This document shows positions 1 to 5,034 of a stretch of 5,034 nucleotides of DNA, piece by piece. The notes under the pieces are model-generated. The model ran no database searches, was not told the DNA's origin, and worked only from the letters and a program-made list of their open reading frames with translations. A program made the translations under genes and the position numbers. Source of the DNA: Nitrospina sp. (GTDB lineage: Bacteria > Nitrospinota > Nitrospinia > Nitrospinales > VA-1). The stretch spans positions 1-5,034 of the forward strand of contig JABGTQ010000258.1 in NCBI GenBank assembly GCA_018647025.1, written 5' to 3'. Position 1 is the stretch's first letter. Every line of letters starts with the position of its first letter.

Positions 1-24
1 AATATCTAATTAAATGGTTTTTAA

Positions 25-36
25 TTGACATGTCAA
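25..36. promoter_or_regulatory. perfect 12-bp palindrome, possible operator
   Basis: TTGACATGTCAA reads the same on both strands. It lies in the AT-rich stretch downstream of the ferredoxin gene. Each half equals a consensus -35 box (TTGACA), one per strand, but the -10 candidates at 17 bases are poor (TGAAAT on plus, TTAATT on minus). It could be a binding site for a dimeric regulator of a gene left of the window, or chance. Nothing else is recognisable in bases 1-114. Confidence 0.25.
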
Positions 37-114
37 GGTTACTTGAATGAAATGATGATCAAGGCTCATGGTTGTCTGCTAAAGCGCAATTTTTGTCCTT
101 TTATCTGATTCTTC

Positions 115-414
115 TCAAACGTGAGTTTTAATAGTCATGTTGTCTGATACTTTTACCTGACAAGCAAGTCTGAGTTCAGGATTTTTCTTTAGTTTTTTAG
201 CTAACTGTTGATTTTCAATTTCGTTTCTTGGTTCAGTATTGCCCGAAATAATTTCTACAGCGCAGGTTTGGCAAAGCCCACGACCTCTGCAATTAAGAAT
301 TTTAAAAAGGTGGGGGTATATACTCAAATTGTTTCGTATTGCTGCCGTTCGAATGGTTTCCCCTGGATCTGCTTTAATAGTTCTGTTTTGTTTTATAAAT
401 TTAAGTTCTAGCAT
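115..414 (-). CDS. 2Fe-2S ferredoxin, small soluble electron carrier
   Basis: This 99-residue protein has the length and layout of a single-domain beta-grasp ferredoxin. Four cysteines fit 2Fe-2S cluster binding: C42, C48 and C51 in the segment NCRGRGLCQTC, and C85 in LACQV. The C-x5-C-x2-C spacing resembles adrenodoxin-type and some bacterial ferredoxins more than the C-x4-C-x2-C of photosynthetic plant-type ones. The N-terminus has the usual hydrophobic start and the 'PGETI' turn before the first helix. There is no signal peptide or membrane segment, so it should act in the cytoplasm as a one-electron carrier; its redox partner cannot be told from this window. Its ATG overlaps the last 7 bases of the upstream cysteine-rich gene, which suggests translational coupling. 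An AAGGA Shine-Dalgarno lies 9 bases before the ATG (complement of 424-428). The family call is firm; the specific role is unknown. Confidence 0.9.
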   Translation of the reverse strand: MLELKFIKQNRTIKADPGETIRTAAIRNNLSIYPHLFKILNCRGRGLCQTCAVEIISGNTEPRNEIENQQLAKKLKKNPELRLACQVKVSDNMTIKTHV

Positions 415-743
415 GCCTCAATTTCCTTAAAGTTTAACAATTGACCCTTGCCCCAAAAACCGTGAAATGCACCTCCTACAGTTAGGCAGGACGTCGTCAT
501 GTGAACAACCAAATACCTCCCGTGACTTTCCTTCAATACCCCTACTTGGGAATATGGAAGAATAATCTCACCGCAATTAGCGCATGCAGTAGAGTGTTGT
601 TGACAAGTTTCTACAAGACAATCTACACAAACTATGGGGTGAAAAAGATAGGTCTCTTGCCCCCGAAAACTCGTAAAAGTGGGTAAGGTTTCTACGCTTT
701 TTCCACAATCTACACACGATAAAGCCACTTCAGGCCGATTCAT
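408..743 (-). CDS. cysteine-rich putative zinc-binding protein, function unknown
   Basis: I do not recognise this 111-residue protein. It contains three CxxC pairs, C10-VD-C13, C39-VD-C42 and C54-AN-C57, plus C47, C86, C111 and histidines H35, H50, H81 and H94. The spacing C10-x2-C13-x21-H35-x3-C39-x2-C42 recalls treble-clef, LIM-like or zinc-ribbon modules, so structural zinc binding is the likeliest use of these residues. The C-terminal part is glycine- and aromatic-rich (GGAFHGFWGKG). No signal peptide or transmembrane helix is visible. The stop codon overlaps the start of the ferredoxin gene, so the two are almost certainly co-translated and may work together, for example in iron-sulfur or redox handling; that is inference only. 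No Shine-Dalgarno is seen before its ATG. Confidence 0.7.
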   Translation of the reverse strand: MNRPEVALSCVDCGKSVETLPTFTSFRGQETYLFHPIVCVDCLVETCQQHSTACANCGEIILPYSQVGVLKESHGRYLVVHMTTSCLTVGGAFHGFWGKGQLLNFKEIEAC

Positions 744-793
744 AGGCGAAACTTATTACAGCTGATGGTCGTTTGCGGATTTAAATTTGATCC

Positions 794-802
794 AGTATAT
801 CA
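794..802 (-). promoter_or_regulatory. possible extended -10 promoter for the Cys-rich/ferredoxin pair
   Basis: On the minus strand the sequence reads TGATATACT, which is a TGn extension followed by TATACT. No good -35 box stands 16-18 bases upstream, as is usual for extended -10 promoters. Transcription would begin near 787, leaving a leader of about 44 bases before the ATG at 743. The 142-base gap after the mreB gene makes a separate promoter plausible, but readthrough from the operon upstream is also possible. Confidence 0.35.
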
Positions 803-885
803 CTCTGACGATAGGAACTCATGAAATGAATTTTAATTATTCGATAAAAATTTTAAATGGACTCTGGCGAAAGACTTTAATTTGA

Positions 886-1911
886 TCAGTTGATACAAAC
901 GGCTTTCATTTTTTCGTAATCACTAAGAACTGCTCCGGCTCCTTTGACTATGCTCAAGAGTGGTTCGGTGGGCTTGTAAACTTTAAGGGAAGTTTGTTCT
1001 TCAATTAGTTTGTCTAACCCGCGAATGAGGGCGCCACCCCCGGTAAGATAAATTCCGTTAGAATGAATATCTGCTGAAAGCTCAGGAGGGGTTTTTTCTA
1101 AAGCCTTCATGATAACAGCAGTGATCATGAGGATGGGCTCCTGCATGGCTAAACGAATTTCTTCATCAAAAATCTCAGTCGAGGTGGGTACTCCGGTTTG
1201 AACATTTAGGCCTTTTACTTGGGTACTTAGTTTCCCTAGTAAAGGATAGGCGCTTCCTATCTCAGTTTTGATTCGCTCAGCTTCGAATATGCCGATGTTT
1301 AGACTGTGGTTTATCCTCATATAACGAGCTATTGATTCATCGATTGCGTCTCCAGCCACACGAACAGATTCGCCGTAAGCGATGGCAGAAAGAGAGATAA
1401 CTGCTATATCTGATGTTCCACCGCCAATATCAATTACCATATTCCCTTCAGCCTTATTTACTGGGATACTCGCCCCAATTGCAGCAGCCATTGGTTCCTC
1501 AATTAAATGGACTTCGCGGACACCAGACATAAAAGCAGCCTCGATTACTGCTTTTTTTTCTACTTGGGTTATGCAAGTGGGAATCCCAACTACAATACGT
1601 GGCTTTACAAACCAATTATTTTTGAGAATTTTTTTTATAAAGTGGGTTATCATGCATTGTGTAATGTTGAAGTCTGCTATGACTCCATCTTTCATAGGCC
1701 TTATAGTTTTTAATTGGGTATGCGTACGGCCGAACATTTTCTTTGCATCATGCCCCACAGCTTCAACTCTTCCCCCATTCGAACTTACAGCGACGACAGA
1801 GGGCTCGTTAAGTACAATTCCTTTATCTTTAATATAGATCAAGGTATTAGCTGTTCCCAAGTCCATTGCGATATCAGTAGAAAAGCGTTCTATTAATTTT
1901 TTAAAAATCAT
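886..1911 (-). CDS. mreB: MreB actin-like cytoskeletal protein (rod shape determination)
   Basis: MreB polymerises with ATP on the inner face of the cytoplasmic membrane and guides the elongation machinery that builds the side wall. At 341 residues it matches the usual family size of about 335-347. The actin-fold motifs are intact: phosphate-1 DLGTANT (17-23), the EEPMAAAIGA segment (139-148), phosphate-2 DIGGGTSD (161-168), the ERIKTEIGSAYP helix (212-223), and adenosine motif LTGGGALIRGLDKL (289-302). Some positions that are conserved in typical MreB differ: AGDAID (187-192) where GGDxxD is common, and LLSIVKGAG (318-326) where a PLTCVAxGTG-like segment is usual. It may therefore be a specialised paralogue. 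The mreC and mreD genes do not follow; the next gene encodes a Cys-rich protein. The start lies 29 bases after the stop of the GAF gene, indicating co-transcription. No Shine-Dalgarno is evident before the ATG. Confidence 0.93.
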   Translation of the reverse strand: MIFKKLIERFSTDIAMDLGTANTLIYIKDKGIVLNEPSVVAVSSNGGRVEAVGHDAKKMFGRTHTQLKTIRPMKDGVIADFNITQCMITHFIKKILKNNWFVKPRIVVGIPTCITQVEKKAVIEAAFMSGVREVHLIEEPMAAAIGASIPVNKAEGNMVIDIGGGTSDIAVISLSAIAYGESVRVAGDAIDESIARYMRINHSLNIGIFEAERIKTEIGSAYPLLGKLSTQVKGLNVQTGVPTSTEIFDEEIRLAMQEPILMITAVIMKALEKTPPELSADIHSNGIYLTGGGALIRGLDKLIEEQTSLKVYKPTEPLLSIVKGAGAVLSDYEKMKAVCIN

Positions 1912-1940
1912 AACGTTTTTGTAGCTTTAAAGAAAAGTTT

Positions 1941-3341
1941 TTAAGAGGCCTTATGCAATGAGGCTCCAATTAACTGCGAAATAGTTTTGCCGTTGTTAGG
2001 AAAATAAGACATTCCCAGTTCAGCACTAATTTGCATCGGCTTGCCCTCAACGAAGATTGGATTATTGTTGAGTATCCTTTCGAGCTTTATTTGAAAAGGT
2101 TGAGCTTCAGAACATTCTCGCTCTGCAAGAATAACAATATAGGTGTTTTCAGAAAATTTAAAAATATATTTTGGTGAGGGTAGTATTTTTGAAATTGTAG
2201 ATGCAATTCCCCTTTGAAGTAAATCCCCATGATTAATACCAAAAGCTGAGTAAAGCTCCGGTAGGTTATTAATTTTTAAGCTTAGAAAACACGCGGATTT
2301 TCCATTTTTTAGTAACTCTTTTTCAAGAGCCTCAGTGTGTTGAGTTAAGAAACGGTGATTGGGTATTCCTACGATTTGATCTAGGTTTTTATTATAATTC
2401 CATTGTTCTTTAGTCTTCACGCAGAAGACTGAGAATCCAGCCGAGTAAGTAATTAGAGTCAGGGAATCGAGTTTTAGGTCAGAAAAGAATCCAGCAATTT
2501 TTGAGCCACACACCATAACACCATAAAGTTGATGATTAAAAGAAATAGGTGAAGCCATTAGAGAAAAAAAAGATCCTTCTGTATCTTCATTTTTTCCAAA
2601 AATAACAGTATTACGCCCTTCTGTGTTACTGAGAAGAATGGGACACTGCTTTTTGGCACATGATCCGGCTAGACCCTGTCCCAATTGTACCGATATATTG
2701 GCAGCACTTTTATTGAAGCCTTTGAATTTTAAAATTTTTCCTACTTTATTAGAATCGAACAAGACTATTGCATATGCATCATAGGTAAGTATAGATAAGG
2801 GTATGTTAGATAGTCTTTCTAATGTTTTATTTTTGCTGGGGGATTCACCAATGAATCGGCTGTATGAAACCAGATCGCGAAAAATAAATTCGTTTGGAGG
2901 GACGAACAAGGATCTTTTTTTTTCTTGGTCTAGTTCCCAAGCCATCTGTTTTACCAGTCCTGCTATTATTTTTTGTTGCTTTGCGGGAAAACTGTAGCTT
3001 TCTTTTGAGTCGATAACGAGAACACCTTCAAGGTTTTTATGGGTTACTGGCATAGCAAGAAAGCTTTTCAAATTTTCCTTTTTCTTGTACATGCAAAGCT
3101 CTGCTGGGTTTTTCCCAAAGTCTTCTTCTAGAAAGGGTGTTCTGCTTTGCGCGACCTTTCCCACTAGGCCTTCTCCAAAATCAATTTTTGCTTCCGTATT
3201 GAAATTAGGACTTAGAGAAATATGATGGCGTAAAGCAAGAGTTTTTTTATTTGGATCTGCTTTATATAAAGCGATAGTAAATGCGCTGCTTATATTGCCG
3301 GTAAGTTCAACAAGTTGGTCGAGACGATTCGAGGTAGTCAT
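1941..3341 (-). CDS. tandem GAF-domain protein with degenerate GGDEF-like domain
   Basis: This 466-residue soluble protein has three parts. GAF-1 spans about 1-138, with signatures GEGLVGKVAQSRTPF (57-70) and AMPVTHKNLEGVLVIDS (96-112). GAF-2 spans about 165-310, with GQGLAGSCAKKQCPILLSNT (221-240) and SPISFNHQLYGVMVCGS (264-280). The C-terminal part (about 318-466) follows a diguanylate cyclase fold: VGIPNHRFL (324-332) for the usual TGLPNRR segment, INHGDLLQRG (369-378), and SENTY (397-401) exactly where GGDEF should be. The metal-site aspartates of the LDID motif are also replaced (LKINN, 355-359). It should therefore lack diguanylate cyclase activity and serve as a sensor or binding scaffold; GAF ligands cannot be predicted. 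It has no transmembrane helix. It lies 87 bases after the PilZ gene and 29 before mreB. The ATG is the first plausible start after an in-frame stop, and the bases before it (CCCTCCAAG) carry no Shine-Dalgarno. Confidence 0.85.
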   Translation of the reverse strand: MTTSNRLDQLVELTGNISSAFTIALYKADPNKKTLALRHHISLSPNFNTEAKIDFGEGLVGKVAQSRTPFLEEDFGKNPAELCMYKKKENLKSFLAMPVTHKNLEGVLVIDSKESYSFPAKQQKIIAGLVKQMAWELDQEKKRSLFVPPNEFIFRDLVSYSRFIGESPSKNKTLERLSNIPLSILTYDAYAIVLFDSNKVGKILKFKGFNKSAANISVQLGQGLAGSCAKKQCPILLSNTEGRNTVIFGKNEDTEGSFFSLMASPISFNHQLYGVMVCGSKIAGFFSDLKLDSLTLITYSAGFSVFCVKTKEQWNYNKNLDQIVGIPNHRFLTQHTEALEKELLKNGKSACFLSLKINNLPELYSAFGINHGDLLQRGIASTISKILPSPKYIFKFSENTYIVILAERECSEAQPFQIKLERILNNNPIFVEGKPMQISAELGMSYFPNNGKTISQLIGASLHKAS

Positions 3342-3428
3342 CTTGGAGGGAAATTTTTGATTAGATTTATGTATAGAAACTTACAGCCGGGACTTATTTT
3401 TGTTGAAAAAATTGTATAAAAAAATAAT

Positions 3429-3884
3429 TTATTTTCCTCGTTTTTTAAGCATATCCCTGTATGTTTTGAGTTCGCTTTTGTCAATTGCCTGGGCAGCTAT
3501 TTCGTAGACGGTATTTCTATTTAACTGAATTTCTTTTACTCGCTTTACCTTACAGTTGATAATCTTTTTTTCTCCACTAGATGGTGTGCGAAAGATAGCA
3601 ATAAGAATATCATCTTGAATTACAGTCGCATGGGTTGTTAAAACGAGTCCATTGATGGAGATTTCTTGTATATTAACTTTGTGAGCTAGATCAAAAAACT
3701 CTCTTTCCCTTTCTATCGTAGCTGTGCCAAAAATTTTTACACGGGCTCGATGGCTAATTCTTTTATCTAATGTGCTCTGTTCTTTGTAGGTTTTTTTTTT
3801 AATTAATAGATCGAGACGATCTTTGAAATGATATAAGTCTTTTAACGAAAAACTCTCTAAAGAGTCGAGTATATCTTGGAACAT
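3429..3884 (-). CDS. PilZ-domain protein, probable c-di-GMP receptor
   Basis: PilZ domains bind the second messenger cyclic di-GMP and pass the signal to a partner protein. In this 151-residue protein an N-terminal helical segment (about 1-40) is followed by RISHR (42-46), fitting the RxxxR motif, and EISING (74-79), fitting the second motif (D/N)xSxxG except that Glu74 replaces Asp/Asn. The strand-rich remainder (VLTTHATV, IAIFRTP, KKIINCKVKRV, VYEIAAQAID) matches a PilZ beta-barrel, and a short basic helix ends the protein. Both arginines are present, so nucleotide binding is plausible but the Glu may weaken it. There is no signal peptide or membrane helix. It is the first gene of the minus-strand operon behind a good promoter. 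No Shine-Dalgarno is seen before the ATG. The assignment rests on motifs only. Confidence 0.75.
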   Translation of the reverse strand: MFQDILDSLESFSLKDLYHFKDRLDLLIKKKTYKEQSTLDKRISHRARVKIFGTATIEREREFFDLAHKVNIQEISINGLVLTTHATVIQDDILIAIFRTPSSGEKKIINCKVKRVKEIQLNRNTVYEIAAQAIDKSELKTYRDMLKKRGK

Positions 3885-3939
3885 CGGTTTACGATATATC
3901 TTACACCCCGAATACCAGAAAAAATCAGGGCTATTGTTT

Positions 3940-3959
3940 TAGGATGGGGTTTAATCCTA
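3940..3959 (-). promoter_or_regulatory. small hairpin in the 5' leader of the PilZ operon
   Basis: TAGGAT (3940-3945) and ATCCTA (3954-3959) form a 6-bp inverted repeat around an 8-base loop. It lies inside the leader of about 80 bases predicted from the promoter at 3973-4001. No T-run follows in the minus direction, so it is not a terminator. A role in mRNA stability or translation, or a repressor site just downstream of the start, is possible. The leader shows no known riboswitch consensus. Confidence 0.3.
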
Positions 3960-3972
3960 TCAAGTGGTTCTA

Positions 3973-4001
3973 ATTTTATAGTCAGTGTGATTTGGTGTCA
4001 A
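3973..4001 (-). promoter_or_regulatory. sigma70-type promoter of the PilZ-GAF-mreB operon
   Basis: Read on the minus strand, a perfect -35 TTGACA (complement of 3996-4001) is followed after exactly 17 bases by TAAAAT (complement of 3973-3978). An overlapping TATAAA would have a 15-base spacer. Transcription should start near 3966, about 80 bases before the PilZ ATG at 3884. It is the only strong promoter I see upstream of the three-gene set. Confidence 0.65.
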
Positions 4002-4057
4002 TCATTTAAAAACAACCATTTTCACTCAATTTACCTGGTTCAAAAATATTAATAATC

Positions 4058-4086
4058 TTGACATAGATTTAGCCCATTTATATACT
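4058..4086 (+). promoter_or_regulatory. strong sigma70 promoter of the tRNA unit
   Basis: A consensus -35 TTGACA (4058-4063), a 17-base spacer and TATACT (4081-4086) match the housekeeping promoter at 11 of 12 positions. The start site would be near 4093, some 40 bases before tRNA-Val. The bases just after the -10 are pyrimidine-rich. The strength fits a stable-RNA gene. It points away from the PilZ operon promoter, whose -35 box lies 56 bases to the left. Confidence 0.75.
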
Positions 4087-4134
4087 CCATCCTCCTCTCG
4101 TTTTTGGATGCGACTCGATGAGATAATCGATAAG

Positions 4135-4210
4135 GGGCGGTTAGCTCAGCTGGGAGAGCACCGGCCTTACAAGCCGGGGGTCACAGGTTCGATCCCTGTA
4201 CCGCCTACCA
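4135..4210 (+). tRNA. tRNA-Val (anticodon UAC)
   Basis: The cloverleaf is complete: acceptor GGGCGGT with ACCGCCT (first pair G-U), D-arm GCTC/GAGC, anticodon stem CCGGC/GCCGG around loop CTTACAA with anticodon TAC at 4168-4170, variable loop GGGTC, and T-arm ACAGG TTCGATC CCTGT. The discriminator is A (4207) and the CCA end is encoded (4208-4210). It reads GUA and, with wobble modification, other valine codons. It is the first gene of the plus-strand tRNA transcript. Confidence 0.97.
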
Positions 4211-4226
4211 TCGATCTACCATCGAT
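4205..4226 (+). repeat. perfect 11-bp tandem duplication over the tRNA-Val 3' end
   Basis: CTACCATCGAT occurs at 4205-4215 and again immediately at 4216-4226. The first copy holds the last acceptor bases, discriminator and CCA of tRNA-Val. A further ATCGAT stands just before the tRNA at 4126-4131. The duplication may come from replication slippage or from an old insertion or excision at the tRNA end. Confidence 0.85.
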
Positions 4227-4347
4227 TTACTTTTTGGTTTTTTAATAAGGTTTTCGTTTTGCGACCAAAACAATGTGAATACAGTGGGTTTGCAAGGGTG
4301 CCCTTAAAGGGTATCCATTATATTGTCAGTATTTTGAGTTAAGATAC

Positions 4348-4424
4348 GGGGTCGTAGTTCAGTTGGTTAGAATGCCGGCCTGTCACGCCGGAGGTCGCGG
4401 GTTCGAGTCCCGTCGGCCCCGCCA
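4348..4424 (+). tRNA. tRNA-Asp (anticodon GUC)
   Basis: Acceptor GGGGTCG pairs with CGGCCCC (one U-G pair). The D-arm region is GTTCAGTTGGTTAGAAT, the anticodon stem CCGGC/GCCGG carries loop CTGTCAC with GTC at 4382-4384, and the T-arm is GCGGG TTCGAGT CCCGT. The discriminator is G (4421), an identity element for aspartate, and CCA is encoded (4422-4424). The anticodon stem is identical to that of the preceding tRNA-Val. It lies 137 bases after tRNA-Val with no convincing promoter between, so both probably come from one transcript that ends at the terminator 7 bases downstream. Confidence 0.97.
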
Positions 4425-4431
4425 TATAATT

Positions 4432-4470
4432 AAGGGTCTGAGGCTTATACTGCTTCAGGCCCTTTTTTAT
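4432..4470 (+). terminator. intrinsic terminator of the tRNA unit
   Basis: AAGGGTCTGAGGC (4432-4444) pairs with GCTTCAGGCCCTT (4452-4464) as a 13-bp stem with two G-U pairs and the 7-base loop TTATACT. The descending arm runs into a stretch of six T (4463-4468). Position and structure fit rho-independent termination just after tRNA-Asp. Confidence 0.9.
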
Positions 4471-4487
4471 TTATTGCTGTAGCTTCA

Positions 4488-4696
4488 TTTAACGAATTAA
4501 AAGTGTAGAAGCATCCTGATAAGACTTTAATAGGCCAGATCGCTGAAGGCTTTGACTACTTAGGGTATAGCTTTGAGCCTAAGGGGCTACCAATAGCCCC
4601 GAAGATTCTAGCAAACTTTCTTGAACGTAAGACCCAGCTTTATGAGGAAGGTGCAGGTTTAGACGCATCGGGAAATACGTCAGGAACTGGTGGTGA
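4488..4696 (+). pseudogene. 3' remnant of a reverse transcriptase gene
   Basis: Translation from 4488 gives FNELKV, a TAG stop at 4506, then a segment with KHPDKTLIG, EGFDYLGYSF, PIAPKILANFLERK and TQLYEEGAG. From memory these resemble the end of the palm and the thumb region of group II-intron-like bacterial reverse transcriptases (compare the HPDKTxIG...GFDFLGYxF pattern). The expected C-terminal sequence continues in another frame: from about 4658 the codons read FRRIGKYVRNWW and stop at 4694-4696. The original gene has therefore lost its 5' part (catalytic YxDD region absent), gained an in-frame stop and suffered a frameshift near 4655-4660. If the original frame is kept, it stays open to 4701. 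It sits right behind the tRNA-Asp terminator, a common site for mobile DNA scars. It cannot make an active enzyme. Confidence 0.7.
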
Positions 4697-4780
4697 TAGG
4701 TGAGACCTGGGGTGGAGATTAGTTTAGTAAGTTTGTTTAATAATGCCCGTCCGGTACTAGTTTTCTTAAATTCTTGATAA
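4697..4780. other. gap between RT remnant and photolyase gene
   Basis: With the reverse transcriptase remnant, this fills the stretch of about 370 bases between tRNA-Asp and the photolyase gene that holds no intact gene. I see no clear promoter; TTGTTT (4733-4738) with TACTAG (4755-4760) at 16 bases is a poor match. The photolyase promoter must lie here or further upstream. Confidence 0.4.
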
Positions 4781-4786
4781 GGGGAG
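4781..4786 (+). promoter_or_regulatory. Shine-Dalgarno of the photolyase-related gene
   Basis: GGGGAG stands 8 bases before the ATG at 4795 and fixes that start. It is one of only two convincing ribosome binding sites in the window. Confidence 0.7.
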
Positions 4787-4794
4787 TTGCTACT

Positions 4795-5034
4795 ATGAAA
4801 GCCTTACGACTTATATTAGGGGATCAGCTTTCACAAGATATTTCAAGCTTAAAAGGTTGTAATAAATCAGACGATATCATTGTCATGTGTGAGGTTTGGA
4901 ATGAAGCGACTTATGTTAAGCATCATAAAAAGAAAATCACTTTTTTGTTTTCTGCCATGCGTCATTTTGCAAAGGAACTCAAGGAAAGCGGATATAGGGT
5001 TTCATATACCAAACTTGAAGATGAGCAAAACTCA
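4795..5034 (+). CDS. photolyase-related protein (FeS-BCP/PhrB class), N-terminal part
   Basis: Only the first 80 codons are present; the frame is open to the window edge. The start MKALRLILGDQLSQDISSL and the segment NEATYVKHHKKKITFLFSAMRHFAKEL (36-62) are typical of the deoxyribodipyrimidine photolyase-related family (PhrB, FeS-BCP, roughly 500 residues). This N-terminal part is the Rossmann-like domain that carries the antenna chromophore. Known members bind FAD, a lumazine antenna and a 4Fe-4S cluster and repair (6-4) photoproducts in DNA with blue or near-UV light. The FAD and cluster ligands lie in the missing C-terminal part, so activity cannot be judged. A good Shine-Dalgarno supports the start. 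It is separated from the tRNA unit by a terminator and a reverse transcriptase remnant, and no operon partner is visible. Confidence 0.9.
   Translation, partial: MKALRLILGDQLSQDISSLKGCNKSDDIIVMCEVWNEATYVKHHKKKITFLFSAMRHFAKELKESGYRVSYTKLEDEQNS

Noticed and set aside
208..686. Three plus-strand open frames of 61-67 codons opposite the ferredoxin and Cys-rich genes
   Set aside because: They mirror real minus-strand genes, overlap them fully and show no ribosome binding site or motif.
744..885. Terminator after mreB
   Set aside because: There are A/T tracts but no stable GC stem followed by a T-run in the minus direction, so I could not call one.
1382..1837. 151-codon open frame on the plus strand
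   Set aside because: It is the complement of the mreB gene, whose motifs are unmistakable; the plus-strand translation has no recognisable domain.
3885..3966. c-di-GMP riboswitch in the leader of the PilZ operon
   Set aside because: The leader is only about 80 bases and lacks the conserved core of GEMM-type riboswitches; only a small hairpin is present.
4256..4271. Inverted repeat GTTTTG-CGAC-CAAAAC between the tRNAs
   Set aside because: The stem is short and AT-rich with no T-run after it, so it is not a terminator; it may form in the tRNA precursor but nothing supports a function.
4296..4316. Hairpin GGGTGCCC/GGGTATCC with two G-U pairs
   Set aside because: No T-run follows and the stem is imperfect; termination before tRNA-Asp would be illogical.
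4290..4324. Possible separate promoter for tRNA-Asp (TTGCAA and TATATT)
   Set aside because: The spacing is 23 bases, too long for sigma70, and the upstream tRNA promoter explains expression.
1..5034. CRISPR array, insertion sequence or integrase
   Set aside because: No regularly spaced repeats, terminal inverted repeats or transposase or integrase motifs are visible; the only mobile-DNA trace is the reverse transcriptase remnant.

Overview
The window looks like chromosomal DNA of a Gram-negative, AT-rich bacterium that uses cyclic-di-GMP-type signalling and an MreB cytoskeleton. I cannot name the species. The gene content (PilZ, GAF plus GGDEF-like and MreB proteins, a photolyase-related protein of the iron-sulfur class, and tRNAs with encoded CCA ends) would fit a proteobacterium or a delta-like relative, but this is inference only.

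The left four fifths is read on the minus strand. From a good sigma70-type promoter (3973-4001) transcription runs leftward through a PilZ-domain protein (3429-3884), a protein with two GAF domains and a degenerate GGDEF-like domain (1941-3341), and an MreB actin homologue (886-1911). The spacers are 87 and 29 bases and no clear terminator interrupts them, so they probably form one operon. About 140 bases further on lies a second minus-strand pair whose reading frames overlap by 7 bases: a cysteine-rich putative zinc protein (408-743) and a small 2Fe-2S ferredoxin (115-414). A possible extended -10 promoter precedes the pair.

The right part is read on the plus strand. A consensus-like promoter (4058-4086) faces away from the PilZ promoter and drives tRNA-Val(UAC), followed 137 bases later by tRNA-Asp(GUC) and a strong intrinsic terminator. 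Directly behind the terminator is the decayed 3' end of a reverse transcriptase gene, with an in-frame stop and a frameshift. The last gene begins at 4795 and leaves the window: the N-terminus of a photolyase-related protein of the FeS-BCP/PhrB type.

The most interesting unit is the PilZ / GAF-GAF-degenerate GGDEF / MreB gene set. It puts a probable c-di-GMP receptor and a probably non-catalytic sensor protein beside a cytoskeletal filament gene that lacks its usual mreC and mreD neighbours. The remaining genes are ordinary housekeeping genes or hypotheticals.
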